DNA from: an uncultured Pseudomonadota bacterium
GTDB taxonomy: Bacteria; Pseudomonadota; Zetaproteobacteria; Mariprofundales; Mariprofundaceae
Direction: 5' to 3'
DNA: 64,000 bases
Assembly (NCBI GenBank): GCA_913055645.1
Contig: CAJXLC010000002.1
Location: forward strand, 1 to 64,000
Under the pieces are notes generated by a model. The model was not told the DNA's origin, ran no database searches, and saw nothing but the letters and a program-made list of their open reading frames with translations. Position 1 is the first letter of the stretch. Every line of letters begins with the position of its first letter. Shown piece by piece: positions 13,825 to 23,161 of this stretch. The translations under genes were made by a program, and so were the position numbers.

Positions 13825-15075
13825 TTAGTTTGATGCAACGCCATCGGCTTCTGCCAATACGTCAAATTCTTTTAAGGATGCACTAATCACGCGCGGCTTA
13901 CTCACTTCATTAATCACAGCTTCTTGAGTTTTCAAACCATTACCCGTAATACACAATACTATCGACTCATCACGTGGAATTTTACCCGATTCAATCAGTT
14001 TCTTAGCACAACCCAAGGTTACACCACCTGCTGTTTCTGCAAAGATACCTTCGGTTTCAGCCAGTAATTTCATCGCAGCAATCACTTCTTCATCGGATAC
14101 ATCTTCTGCATAGCCGCCCGATTCTTTCATAACGCGATTGGCATAAAAACCATCGGCTGGATTACCAATCGCCAAAGATTTGGCAATGGTATCAGCTTTC
14201 ACAGGATGAATCATATCGGTATCATCTTTCACTGATTTCGCAATCGGGGAGCAACCTGTCGCCTGTGCACCATAAACGGCTGTTTGATTATCTTCAATCA
14301 AGCCAAGCTTAATAAATTCCTTGATGGATTTATCCACTTTCGTACACAATGAACCAGAAGCCATCGGCACGACCACATGCTTCGGTGCTTTCCAGCCTAA
14401 CTGCTCCATCATTTCATAACCCAGTGATTTCGACCCTTCAGCATAGAATGGACGCACATTCACATTCACAAAGGCCCAACCATATTTACCCGCTATTTCG
14501 GAGCACAAGCGATTAACGTCATCATACTGACCTTTGATACCGATCATATTGGTGCCGAAAATACCTGCGCCCAATACTTTCCCTTGCTCCAAATCCTCTG
14601 GAATAAACACATACGATTCCAAGCCAGCTGCCGCCGCATTGGCAGCCACAGAACCTGCAAGGTTACCTGTTGATGCACATGCCACTGTTTTAAAACCAAA
14701 TTCAACCGCTTTGGATAATGCCACAGAAACCACACGATCCTTAAACGACAACGTCGGATAACAAACCGAATCATTCTTAATATATAATTCTTTCACACCC
14801 AAAGCTTCAGCAAGACGATCAGCACGAATCAACGGCGTAAAGCCATTGTTTGCACCAACTTTAGGCTCACCATCAATGGGCAATAATTCTTTATAACGCC
14901 ACATGTTTTGTGGGCGCGATTCAATCAATTCACGGGTCAACTTACCTTCAAGTTTTTCGTAATCGTAGACCACTTCCAATGGACCAAAACAAAACTCACA
15001 AACGTGTGTGGGCTGAATATCATATTCTTGACCACACTCACGACATTTCAAGGCACGAACAATGCTTTCACTCAT
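13825..15075 (-). CDS. thrC: Threonine synthase
   Basis: A 416-residue PLP enzyme of the threonine synthase family, normally converting O-phosphohomoserine to threonine. An N-terminal zinc-ribbon-like segment (CRECGQEY ... HVCEFC) precedes the catalytic fold; the PLP lysine is in LSFKDRVV near residue 111, with the family ASTGNLAGS loop. GGAG stands 9 bases before ATG 15075. It is the first gene after a SAM-I riboswitch and terminator, unusual for a threonine gene. The family also uses phosphohomoserine, the branch point to methionine, so a sulfur-transfer activity is imaginable; ordinary threonine synthesis remains the default reading. Confidence 0.88.
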   Translation of the reverse strand: MSESIVRALKCRECGQEYDIQPTHVCEFCFGPLEVVYDYEKLEGKLTRELIESRPQNMWRYKELLPIDGEPKVGANNGFTPLIRADRLAEALGVKELYIKNDSVCYPTLSFKDRVVSVALSKAVEFGFKTVACASTGNLAGSVAANAAAAGLESYVFIPEDLEQGKVLGAGIFGTNMIGIKGQYDDVNRLCSEIAGKYGWAFVNVNVRPFYAEGSKSLGYEMMEQLGWKAPKHVVVPMASGSLCTKVDKSIKEFIKLGLIEDNQTAVYGAQATGCSPIAKSVKDDTDMIHPVKADTIAKSLAIGNPADGFYANRVMKESGGYAEDVSDEEVIAAMKLLAETEGIFAETAGGVTLGCAKKLIESGKIPRDESIVLCITGNGLKTQEAVINEVSKPRVISASLKEFDVLAEADGVASN

Positions 15076-15130
15076 GTTTCTTCACTCCAATTTCAAACTC
15101 AATAGCAAACTGTTACTGAAACCCATAAAC

Positions 15131-15160
15131 AAAAAAACCTCCGCGAGATAAGCAGAGGTT
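15131..15160 (-). terminator. Riboswitch-controlled intrinsic terminator
   Basis: On the minus strand, AACCTC pairs perfectly with GAGGTT around a short loop and is followed by a run of seven T's (15137-15131). It stands between the SAM-I aptamer and thrC, the position of an expression platform. Premature stop at high SAM is the likely outcome. Confidence 0.8.
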
Positions 15161-15203
15161 GAAAAGAAAGACGTTACATAATGAACGATTATAACTCATC
15201 AAC

Positions 15204-15341
15204 CCGACCATCATCGCTCTCGGTACAAAACCGAGCAGGCGTTGGCACCATTCTCTACATGTAAAACATTCGTTTAACCTGTAGTCGGTTGCCGCAGTTT
15301 CATAAGGCCTGTAACCCTCCACTGCTCTGGATAAAAATCGG
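15204..15341 (-). ncRNA. SAM-I (S-box) riboswitch aptamer
   Basis: Read on the minus strand, the aptamer shows the SAM-I core in order: TTATCCAGAGCAGTGGAGGG, then AGGCCTTATGAAAC, GCGGCAACC, GGTGCCAA, CCTGCTCGG and a P4 hairpin (CTCGG / CCGAG) ending AGCGATGA. The closing P1 stem is CCGATTTTTATC (15341-15330) with GATGATGGTCGG (15215-15204), 12 pairs with one mismatch. It lies 129 bases upstream of thrC, with a terminator between. SAM binding should stop transcription of the sulfur block. Confidence 0.93.
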
Positions 15342-15362
15342 ATCCAATAATATGTGTGCCGC

Positions 15363-15390
15363 ATTATTCGCACATGAACAAGAATTGCAA
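15363..15390 (-). promoter_or_regulatory. Candidate promoter of the SAM-riboswitch transcript
   Basis: On the minus strand, TTGCAA (15390-15385) and AATAAT (15368-15363) are 16 bases apart and lie just upstream of the aptamer, so transcription would start about 15 bases before P1. This is a moderate match to the sigma-70 consensus and a logical position. The remainder of the 15076-15501 gap, beyond riboswitch and terminator, shows nothing else clear. Confidence 0.45.
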
Positions 15391-15501
15391 GATAATTAAA
15401 TTTAATTTCAGTGTAAGCGGATATATATCACTATACTAATATCTGCGAATTATTAGAGTGCGCACTTGATAATCATACCATCCGCATACAAGGAGTTACA
15501 A

Positions 15502-16317
15502 ATGAACGGAGTGAATATAAACGACCTATTAAATGACTATGTTATTCCATGGGGCATCAACATCTCTATGGCTATAGCGATTTTTGTCATTGGGCGCATC
15601 GTTGCTGGCATTGTTGTTAACCTTGTAAACAAGCTACTGATAAAATCTGGTACGGATTCAATGTTGGTGAACTTTATATGCTCCATCATTAAATCTGTTT
15701 TGATGCTGTTTATTGTTATTGCAGCACTGAATCAATTGGGCGTAGATACCACATCATTTATTGCATTGATTGGTGCAGCAGGCTTGGCAATCGGTTTATC
15801 ACTGCAAAGCACATTACAAAATTTTGCTGCAGGTGTGATGTTGATTCTATTCAAACCTTTCAAACTTGGTGATTTTGTTGAAGCTGGTGGCAGCTCAGGC
15901 GTTGTTGAAAAAATCAACATCTTCAACACTATCATGCGTACTGGCGATAACCGTGAGATTATTGTTCCAAACAGTTCGATTTATGGTGGCACCATCACCA
16001 ACAACTCAGCACGTGATACACGCCGAATTGACATGGTTTTTGGCATTGGTTACGACGATGATATTCGCAAAGCAAAAGAACTTCTCAATGATATTCTAGC
16101 AAATGACGAACGCATTCTAAAAGACCCTAAACCATTGGTCGCAGTTGCAGAGCTGGCAGATTCAAGTGTAAACTTTAATGTACGTCCTTGGGTGAAAAGT
16201 GGCGATTACTGGGGTGTTTTATTTGATATTACTGAGAAAGTTAAGCTTACTTTTGATGAGCACAACATCTCAATTCCATACCCACAAATGGATCTTCACC
16301 TCAACAAGCAAGAATAA
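15502..16317 (+). CDS. mscS: Small-conductance mechanosensitive channel MscS
   Basis: A 271-residue inner-membrane channel that opens under membrane tension to release solutes on osmotic downshock. There are three N-terminal membrane segments; the pore-lining third one is the Gly/Ala-rich ALIGAAGLAIGLSLQSTLQNFAAGV, which I give by its start ALIGAAGLAIGLSL. The family sequence PFKLGDFVEAGG and VPNSSIYGG in the beta domain follow. ATG 15502 has AGGAG 6 bases upstream; a longer frame from 15466 lacks this. Length is close to E. coli MscS (286). It is transcribed alone, divergent from the thrC block. Confidence 0.93.
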   Translation: MNGVNINDLLNDYVIPWGINISMAIAIFVIGRIVAGIVVNLVNKLLIKSGTDSMLVNFICSIIKSVLMLFIVIAALNQLGVDTTSFIALIGAAGLAIGLSLQSTLQNFAAGVMLILFKPFKLGDFVEAGGSSGVVEKINIFNTIMRTGDNREIIVPNSSIYGGTITNNSARDTRRIDMVFGIGYDDDIRKAKELLNDILANDERILKDPKPLVAVAELADSSVNFNVRPWVKSGDYWGVLFDITEKVKLTFDEHNISIPYPQMDLHLNKQE

Positions 16318-16330
16318 TAAACAGGCCATA

Positions 16331-17947
16331 TTAACCTTCCCGAAAAGCATGCGTCATTGGGTAACGACGGTCACGACCAAAAGCACGTTTAGTGATTTTT
16401 ACACCTGGTGGCGCTTGCCTACGTTTATACTCTGAGTTTTGTAGCATGCGCACCACACGCAACACTTCGGCACGATCAAACCCCTGTTTTACAATATCAT
16501 CCACACTCAACCGCTCTTCAATGGTCGCCTGTAAAATTGCATCCAGCACATCATAATCAGGCAACGAATCGGAATCTTTTTGATCAGGTGCTAACTCGGC
16601 AGATGGCGGTTTATCAATGGTGTTTTGCGGAACAACTTCGCCATCACGGTTTATATAATTCGCAAGCGCGAACACCTGAGTTTTATACACATCTTTAATT
16701 ACTGCAAAACCACCCGCCATATCACCATAAAGCGTGGCATAACCCACTGCCATTTCTGATTTATTGCCTGTAGTAAGAAGCATTCGCCCTGTTTTGTTGG
16801 AAATCGCCATCAGCAACACACCACGAATACGCGCCTGAATATTTTCTTCGGTCACATCAGGTACCGACTTACCCCACTGCGCAAAAGTATCTGCCAAAGT
16901 TTTGTCCATGACTGCAACACCATCGGCAATCGGTAAGGTAATCGACTCAATGCCCAAGTTATCCACCAAGGCATGTGCATCGTCCAAAGAATGATTACTG
17001 GAATATTTCGACGGCAACAATACGCCCAACACATTTTCAGCACCCAATGCTTGTACTGCAATCGCTGCTACTACAGCAGAATCAATGCCGCCAGACAAAC
17101 CAATCACCACCTGCGAACAACGATTACGCCGCACATAATCACGCATACCCATGACCAAGGCATGATTTAATTGGGTCATCATATCAGGTAATTTAGCTAC
17201 ACCTAATTTAGAACTACCAGCATCCCATAACACTGTTTTTTCTTCAAACATCGGCGCACGCAAACATAACTCGCCCTGCGCAGTAACAACATGTGAACCA
17301 CCATCAAAAACCACTTCATCCTGACCACCCACTGGATTCACGTAAATCAATGGGGCATCAAATTGCTTAGCTCTACGCTGCGTAAGTGTTTCACGCTCTG
17401 CTTGTTTTCCCCAATGGAAGGGTGAAGCATTCAAATTTAACCACAATTCACAATCATATGCAGCCTGCTCTTCAGCCAAGCTTTCTTGCCACAAGTCCTC
17501 ACAAATCCCAATGCCCACCTGTCTACCATTCACTGTGAAAATTGAGCTGCCTGTACCAGGAGAAAAATACCGCCGTTCATCAAACACGCCATAGTTGGGA
17601 AGAAACTTTTTGTCATAAATACCGATTATTTCACCTGACTGACACAACACAGCTGAATTTTTCAATATTCTTTCATCTCGACGCGGCGAGCCAAACACAC
17701 AACATACAGCGCCCGATGCTTGCACAATCTCATGCATAGCATCTTCAACAGCCTGCATAAATGCAGGGCGCAACAATAAATCTTCAGGTGGATAACCTGT
17801 TACCGCTAACTCTGGAAACACCACCATATCGCACGCTTGCGACTCAGCATCGACCATGATGCTTTTCATCATCGCTACATTGCCTGATACATCACCCACA
17901 CGCGGCGCACATTGTGCCAACATGATTTTCATCGCTTGCAACTTCAT
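16331..17947 (-). CDS. nadE: Glutamine-dependent NAD+ synthetase
   Basis: A 538-residue cytoplasmic enzyme performing the last step of NAD+ synthesis from nicotinic acid adenine dinucleotide. The N-terminal amidase domain (about 1-250, carbon-nitrogen hydrolase family) shows VFPELAVTGYPPEDLL and GICEDLW with the catalytic Cys. The C-terminal synthetase domain has the PP-loop LSGGIDSAVVA near residue 285 and the KPPSAEL stretch. Its start (ATG 17947) overlaps the queA stop and has GGTGG upstream, so translation is coupled to queA. Confidence 0.94.
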   Translation of the reverse strand: MKLQAMKIMLAQCAPRVGDVSGNVAMMKSIMVDAESQACDMVVFPELAVTGYPPEDLLLRPAFMQAVEDAMHEIVQASGAVCCVFGSPRRDERILKNSAVLCQSGEIIGIYDKKFLPNYGVFDERRYFSPGTGSSIFTVNGRQVGIGICEDLWQESLAEEQAAYDCELWLNLNASPFHWGKQAERETLTQRRAKQFDAPLIYVNPVGGQDEVVFDGGSHVVTAQGELCLRAPMFEEKTVLWDAGSSKLGVAKLPDMMTQLNHALVMGMRDYVRRNRCSQVVIGLSGGIDSAVVAAIAVQALGAENVLGVLLPSKYSSNHSLDDAHALVDNLGIESITLPIADGVAVMDKTLADTFAQWGKSVPDVTEENIQARIRGVLLMAISNKTGRMLLTTGNKSEMAVGYATLYGDMAGGFAVIKDVYKTQVFALANYINRDGEVVPQNTIDKPPSAELAPDQKDSDSLPDYDVLDAILQATIEERLSVDDIVKQGFDRAEVLRVVRMLQNSEYKRRQAPPGVKITKRAFGRDRRYPMTHAFREG

Positions 17948-18969
17948 GATTCCACCTTTGTCACAAACATCGCATCCCCATACGAATAAAAACGATACGC
18001 CTTTTCAATCGCATAATCATAAGCTTTTAAGACTTTTTCTTTACCTGCCAATGCCGATACCAACATCAACAATGTCGATTGCGGTAAATGAAAGTTGGTT
18101 AGCAGCGCATCTACCATTTGGAATCTATAACCTGGATAAATAAAAATATCCGTTCTCCCTGCCCCAGCCTGCAAGACACCATCCTTACTTGCCGCTTCCA
18201 GTGTTCTTAAGCTCGTTGTGCCCACAGCTACAATACGTCGCCCTTCAGACTTTGCCTGATTAATGTTTTTTGCTGCGCTTTCAGAAACCACATAAGCCTC
18301 TTCATGCATTGTGTGGGCATGCACATCATCCACCTGTACAGGCTGAAATGTTCCTGGCCCAACATGCAAGGTAATATGCACAAAAATAGCACCTGCTTTC
18401 TCCATATCTGTCATCAATTCCGGCGTTAAATGCAAACCTGCTGTTGGGGCAGCCACTGCACCATCATGGGTCGCAAATACTGTTTGGTAACGCTTTTTAT
18501 CTTCTTCCGAATCAGGGCGATCAATATACGGTGGCAATGGCATGTGTCCATGAGACTCAATGGCTTTAGCTACATCTTCTGCCACAAGTTTCACTTCCAC
18601 ACACTTACCATCACGCAATAAAATTTCGGCATAAAAGTCATCCGAAAAAAGAACTTGGTCACCTTCTTTTAATGGCTTATTGGCTTTACCCCATGCCGTC
18701 CATACATCAGCAGTCCCTGTAGGCTCCAGCAATAAAACTTCCACTTTACCACCACTGGGTTTCTGTCCCAAAAGACGCGCAGGAATCACCCGTGTATCAT
18801 TAACAACCCATACATCACCAGCTTGAACCAAACTAGGTAAATCGGAAATATCACCATCTTCAAAACTTTCATTATCCCAACGCAATAAACGCGAAGCATC
18901 ACGTTCTTCTAAAGGTCGTTTAGCAATCAATTGCTCAGGAAGTTTAAAATCAAAATCACTCGTTCGCAT
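17944..18969 (-). CDS. queA: S-adenosylmethionine:tRNA ribosyltransferase-isomerase
   Basis: A 341-residue enzyme that uses SAM to build epoxyqueuosine on tRNA at G34. The N-terminal FDFKLPEQLIAKRPLEERDASRLL (start MRTSDFDF), the VNDTRVIPARLLG segment, APTAGLHLT and HLPQSTLLMLVSA are family hallmarks, quoted here as short pieces. Length is normal. It overlaps nadE by 4 bases. Other queuosine genes are not in the window. Confidence 0.95.
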   Translation of the reverse strand: MRTSDFDFKLPEQLIAKRPLEERDASRLLRWDNESFEDGDISDLPSLVQAGDVWVVNDTRVIPARLLGQKPSGGKVEVLLLEPTGTADVWTAWGKANKPLKEGDQVLFSDDFYAEILLRDGKCVEVKLVAEDVAKAIESHGHMPLPPYIDRPDSEEDKKRYQTVFATHDGAVAAPTAGLHLTPELMTDMEKAGAIFVHITLHVGPGTFQPVQVDDVHAHTMHEEAYVVSESAAKNINQAKSEGRRIVAVGTTSLRTLEAASKDGVLQAGAGRTDIFIYPGYRFQMVDALLTNFHLPQSTLLMLVSALAGKEKVLKAYDYAIEKAYRFYSYGDAMFVTKVES

Positions 18970-19039
18970 AGCTGCAAACTCTAGGAGTATGTCAGACTTA
19001 GTCTACCGCAATAAAAAAACACATCATTCTTGTAAGGGG

Positions 19040-20644
19040 TTATTGAATATCATGTATTGTTGTATCGGTCTCCTGCTCCCAAACAGAATATAACTGAATA
19101 GGGCTTTCAATACCCTTAAGTTCACAAGGAGGTAGCTGTTCATATTTAGGCTTCACCTTCATTTTATGATAGGTTGATGCTGAAATAATAGTTTGATTGG
19201 CTCCTGCTACGCCCGTTAAACGTGATGCAATGTTCACAGCATCTCCAATACATGTATATTGCATAGCCTGATTTGAGCCAATAACCCCCACAACTACTTC
19301 TCCTGTGTTAATACCAATACCAATTTCAATTGCCTTTTTACCTTGTTGTTTACGCTCTTTATTAAACAATTTCAGTGCGCCATGCATATGAAATGCACAC
19401 CGAACAGCACGGTCTTCAGGAAGTTCCACATCAGTAATCGCATCAAAGAGAACCATGACTTCATCACCAATAAATTTATCCACCGTCCCACCATATTGGA
19501 ACACAATATTTACAATCAATTCAAAATACTCATTGAGCATTTCAACCACATCTGTGGCAGGAGCTTTATGCGACATCTGGGTAAAACCACGAATATCTGC
19601 GAAAAGAATCGTAGCCTCTTTATTTTCACCACCCTTCTTCTCCAGCTTAATTTCACCTTTAGCGATTTTTTGTATCACACTCGGCGGTAGCAAACGCTCC
19701 AACTGCGCCTTATCTTTAGCTTCTTGCTCAACGGAACGTAACAAACGCGTATTGGCAACAACCGTTGCTACATGTGATGAAAGACTGGTAATAAGTTGCA
19801 AATCTTTACGTGTAAAGACCATCGCAGATTTTTGGCTATCCAAATGAATTACACCATAAAAATTATCCCCATAAATAATAGGCGCACATAAAATAGAGTG
19901 TAATCCTTGTACGAGGATTGATTCCGAACCAGAAAAGCGTTCATCTGAGCTTACATCAGCAATAAACAGCGAGGAACAAGTTTTTTGTACTTCCCGAAGA
20001 ATGGAGTCCGATATAGACATATGTTTTTGGATACCTGTCATGACTTTAATCGTTACAGGAATGAGTTTGTCTGTCTCTGAGTCCAATAATAAAATAGCGC
20101 ATCTGTCCGCTGGAAAAACATCCAATAATTTCCCTGCAATATTATTAATAATATTATTTAAATCGCGTTTGATGCCAACATATTGAAACATCTCATTGCC
20201 CAAGCGAAGTTTTTCATAGTCCCCTCGCCAGTCCATATCATCGGCAATCAGGTGCGCTGGTGTAAACGCATTTTCTTCACCAATTTTAATACGCTCTTGA
20301 ATAGCTTTATTTGATATGGGGATACTGGCAATACGAACCAAACCCGCTGGCGTAGTATCCAAATGATCTTCAATGAAAGTTAATGTTGTTTTACCAACAC
20401 GGATGACATCGCCATTGCTCAGAAACTTTTTTGTGATGCGAACATCTTTTACATACGAGCCATTACTGCTATTCAAGTCTTTATAAACATAACCATGCTC
20501 GGTTTCCGTAATTTCACTATGGTACCTAGAAGCATTAGGGTCATGTAGGCAAATATCATTTGCCAGCACGCGACCAATCGTGGTGCTCTTGCCCAGTTCA
20601 ATTTCCCAGTCTTCTTCTTTACTATGAATAACTAGCTGTGGCAT
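19040..20644 (-). CDS. FHA-GAF-class III adenylate cyclase
   Basis: A 534-residue soluble signalling enzyme. Order: an N-terminal FHA phosphothreonine-binding domain (about 20-90, GRVLANDICLHDP and SSNGSYV), a linker, a GAF sensor (about 155-300), a short helical connector, and a class III nucleotide cyclase (about 340-520). Catalytic residues are in place: metal Asp350 (LFADIRGF) and Asp394 (GDEVM), Lys390 for adenine choice, Asn471 and Arg475 (NIASR). cAMP is thus the expected product. It stands alone, not in an operon, and the signal it reads is unknown. No kinase is adjacent to provide the FHA ligand. Confidence 0.88.
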   Translation of the reverse strand: MPQLVIHSKEEDWEIELGKSTTIGRVLANDICLHDPNASRYHSEITETEHGYVYKDLNSSNGSYVKDVRITKKFLSNGDVIRVGKTTLTFIEDHLDTTPAGLVRIASIPISNKAIQERIKIGEENAFTPAHLIADDMDWRGDYEKLRLGNEMFQYVGIKRDLNNIINNIAGKLLDVFPADRCAILLLDSETDKLIPVTIKVMTGIQKHMSISDSILREVQKTCSSLFIADVSSDERFSGSESILVQGLHSILCAPIIYGDNFYGVIHLDSQKSAMVFTRKDLQLITSLSSHVATVVANTRLLRSVEQEAKDKAQLERLLPPSVIQKIAKGEIKLEKKGGENKEATILFADIRGFTQMSHKAPATDVVEMLNEYFELIVNIVFQYGGTVDKFIGDEVMVLFDAITDVELPEDRAVRCAFHMHGALKLFNKERKQQGKKAIEIGIGINTGEVVVGVIGSNQAMQYTCIGDAVNIASRLTGVAGANQTIISASTYHKMKVKPKYEQLPPCELKGIESPIQLYSVWEQETDTTIHDIQ

Positions 20645-20827
20645 TTTAATTCAAATACCGTGGCACATAGCTCATCATTACACCGCCCCAAAAATCATTC
20701 TCTGTGAAACCATCATAGATAAGGTTACAGCATCTTTGCAAAAGTGCAAAGAAAATCAATAATTTATATTATTTATATAATCTTAATATAAATCAGATAA
20801 CCATTATTTCATAAATTTAAAAACGAC

Positions 20828-21493
20828 TTATATAGTTTTTACACCTTCAGGCGTACCCATCAGCACCACATCCGCACGTTGATGTGCAAAAACACCATTG
20901 GTGACAACACCAGGCACTTCATTCAAATCATTTTCTAATGCCAAGGCATTGGTAATTTTCAAACCAAATACATCCACAATAATATTACCATTATCGGTAA
21001 TAAAACCTTCACGAACTTTGGCTTCACCGCCCAATTTATTGGCAATACCCATCACCAAAGATTCCGCCATAGGAATCACTTCAATAGGCAAAGGAAATGC
21101 ACCCAAATAATCCACCTGCTTGGTACCATCCACGATGCAAACAAACTTATCCGATGCTGCTGCAACAATTTTTTCTCGAGTTAACGCACCACCACCACCT
21201 TTGGTCAGACATTTTTCAGGGTCAAATTCATCGGCACCATCAATATAAACAGAAAGGCTATCCACCTGTTGCAAGGCATCATTTAATTCCAAAACGGCTA
21301 CACCATGACCACGCAGGCGTTCTGCTGTCGCTTCGGAACTGGCAACCGTTCCTTTGATTTTATCTTTCATCGTTGCCAAAGCATCAATAAACATATTGGC
21401 AGTCGAGCCTGTTCCTACGCCAACAATACTGCCTTCAACTACATATGCTAACGCCGCCTCAGCAACTTTTTGTTTCATTTCATCCTGTGTCAT
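20828..21493 (-). CDS. rpiA: Ribose-5-phosphate isomerase A
   Basis: A 221-residue pentose-phosphate enzyme interconverting ribose 5-phosphate and ribulose 5-phosphate. Family motifs include [27 protein letters not shown] and [11 protein letters not shown]. The ATG at 21493 has GGAGG 5 bases upstream; a longer frame upstream is not supported. The 183-base gap behind it (20645-20827) is AT-rich, with a perfect hairpin CTTTGCA/TGCAAAG at 20734-20751 but no U-run. Confidence 0.95.
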   Translation of the reverse strand: MTQDEMKQKVAEAALAYVVEGSIVGVGTGSTANMFIDALATMKDKIKGTVASSEATAERLRGHGVAVLELNDALQQVDSLSVYIDGADEFDPEKCLTKGGGGALTREKIVAAASDKFVCIVDGTKQVDYLGAFPLPIEVIPMAESLVMGIANKLGGEAKVREGFITDNGNIIVDVFGLKITNALALENDLNEVPGVVTNGVFAHQRADVVLMGTPEGVKTI

Positions 21494-21607
21494 GCAACCC
21501 TCCAATATCCCACATATATCAATGTTTGCCGCAGTATAACGCAAATATATATATTTCACATCCACACACTTTAATGCGCATGGATGGTTTCATGTTATTA
21601 TTCTGCC

Positions 21608-22294
21608 ATGTCCAATATAAATGCTGACCACATAATGAGCCTATTTTTCTTACTAGGACTTGCCCAGCTGATGTGGATATCTGTCATCTTTGCCAAACGC
21701 GGTGTTGCGCCTGAATTGATATGGCAAAGCAATATGCCACTGTTTGCCATTTGGGTATTCATGTGGCCTGTTTACACGCAAACCATGTGGTTATGGTTCC
21801 CCATAGGAATTTTCACCATTATTGCCTTATTCAGCCACATCAGAAAACCGTATTTTTGGCAATACATCCATAGCATTTGGGGCGGTTTCTTAGAAGAAAA
21901 ACGTAGCTTACCTTGGTCTATGTTATCGTTCACACTCAGCCTTGCCATTGCCGTTGTTTTTTTCCAAAGCATCCCTGAATTTGGTTTTGGTCTGGCATTA
22001 ACCGCTTGTCTTGCATTTCCACTTGCTGAGCTTCTTGATCGCATAGGTCATATGCAACTTGGTTTTTTATTGCACCCCCAACAAACCCTGCTTGGGCATA
22101 TTGGGCTCATCATTGCTAGCGCATTTTTATGTGGCTGGAGTGTTCATTTGTATCATGGTGTCAATTGGCAACAGTTACTCATTGCCACATTTATTGCAGG
22201 CATGGCAGCATCATTATGTCGCGCACTATTGCCACGCAATTGGAATCAACCAGCCGCCATACTAACTATGGGCTGGATACTCTGGCTGTTGTAG
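21608..22294 (+). CDS. Polytopic membrane protein of unknown function
   Basis: About 228 residues, with roughly six to seven hydrophobic segments. I do not recognise it with certainty. The second half (FPLAELLDRIGHMQLGFLL, given in part, then TLLGHIGLIIASAFLCGW) has a faint resemblance to the CTP-dependent lipid/phytol kinase and phosphatidate cytidylyltransferase membrane family in layout (Asp, then Gly-rich helix), but key motifs are weak. ATG 21608 is preferred over 21584; no clear Shine-Dalgarno is seen for either. It ends 9 bases before nadC, so it likely opens the nadC-birA-coaX operon. Confidence 0.6.
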   Translation: MSNINADHIMSLFFLLGLAQLMWISVIFAKRGVAPELIWQSNMPLFAIWVFMWPVYTQTMWLWFPIGIFTIIALFSHIRKPYFWQYIHSIWGGFLEEKRSLPWSMLSFTLSLAIAVVFFQSIPEFGFGLALTACLAFPLAELLDRIGHMQLGFLLHPQQTLLGHIGLIIASAFLCGWSVHLYHGVNWQQLLIATFIAGMAASLCRALLPRNWNQPAAILTMGWILWLL

Positions 22295-22303
22295 GCTTGC
22301 CGC

Positions 22304-23161
22304 ATGTCGTATATTCAAACATTGATTGACCTTGCACTTACCGAAGATGCTGCTTATGAAGATCATACTGCTTTAGCCACTGTACTAGAGTTACAGCGCG
22401 GTACTGCCCGTATCATAGCCAAAGCTGATGGTGTGTTATCAGGCTGTACGATTGCCCAGCAAGTGTTTAAAACCTTAGACAATAACATTCAGCAACAGTG
22501 GCATAAACATGATGCAGATAGGGTAAAGACTGGCGATGTGGTTGTAGAATTGACTGGTAACTTGCGCCATTTACTTGCCGCCGAACGCACAGCCCTCAAT
22601 TTTATACAACACCTATCAGGTATTGCCACTGCCACCCAAGCTTTTGTAGCTGCGGTGCAAGATACCAACTGCGCCATTGCCGACACACGAAAAACCACGC
22701 CTGGGCTTCGCCTTTTGGAAAAACAAGCCGTGATTCATGGTGGCGGCATCAACCATCGTATGGACTTAGCAAGCGGCATGCTGATCAAAGAAAATCATAT
22801 CGAAGCCAGCGGTTCCATTAGCGAAGCCATCAATGCTTGTTTTAAGCATAATGAAGATGTTTGGGTTGAAATAGAATGTGAAAACTTAGCACAAGTCAAA
22901 GAAGCCATCGCATTATGCCCTGACATTATTTTATTGGATAATATGACGCCTTCACAAGTAAGTGAAGCACGTTCAATCGTTCCTAACTCCATTTTACTCG
23001 AAGCATCGGGAAATATTGGACTACACAATGCCCTTGATTATGCGCAAACAGGCATCAATCGCATTGCCATTGGTGCGATTACCCATTCTGCGCCCGCCTT
23101 GGATCTTTCCATGCTGATTCAACCACTCAACTTCGAACACGCCGCCAATGATGAAGCCTGA
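22304..23161 (+). CDS. nadC: Nicotinate-nucleotide pyrophosphorylase (carboxylating)
   Basis: A 285-residue enzyme converting quinolinate and PRPP to nicotinate mononucleotide in NAD synthesis. The signature parts are TEDAAYEDHT, the ADTRKTTPGLRLLEK loop, HRMDLASGMLIKENHI and the ILLDNMTP / LLEASGNI strands of the barrel. Length is normal. It overlaps birA by 14 bases. With nadE also in the window, two NAD-pathway genes are present, though in separate operons. Confidence 0.95.
   Translation: MSYIQTLIDLALTEDAAYEDHTALATVLELQRGTARIIAKADGVLSGCTIAQQVFKTLDNNIQQQWHKHDADRVKTGDVVVELTGNLRHLLAAERTALNFIQHLSGIATATQAFVAAVQDTNCAIADTRKTTPGLRLLEKQAVIHGGGINHRMDLASGMLIKENHIEASGSISEAINACFKHNEDVWVEIECENLAQVKEAIALCPDIILLDNMTPSQVSEARSIVPNSILLEASGNIGLHNALDYAQTGINRIAIGAITHSAPALDLSMLIQPLNFEHAANDEA

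Noticed and set aside
15113-15373. An open frame of about 86 codons on the minus strand
   Set aside because: It coincides with the SAM-I aptamer and terminator, whose conserved pattern explains the sequence.
20734-20751. CTTTGCA/TGCAAAG hairpin as terminator of rpiA
   Set aside because: The stem is perfect but no T-run follows on the minus strand, so termination is not supported; noted only in the rpiA entry.
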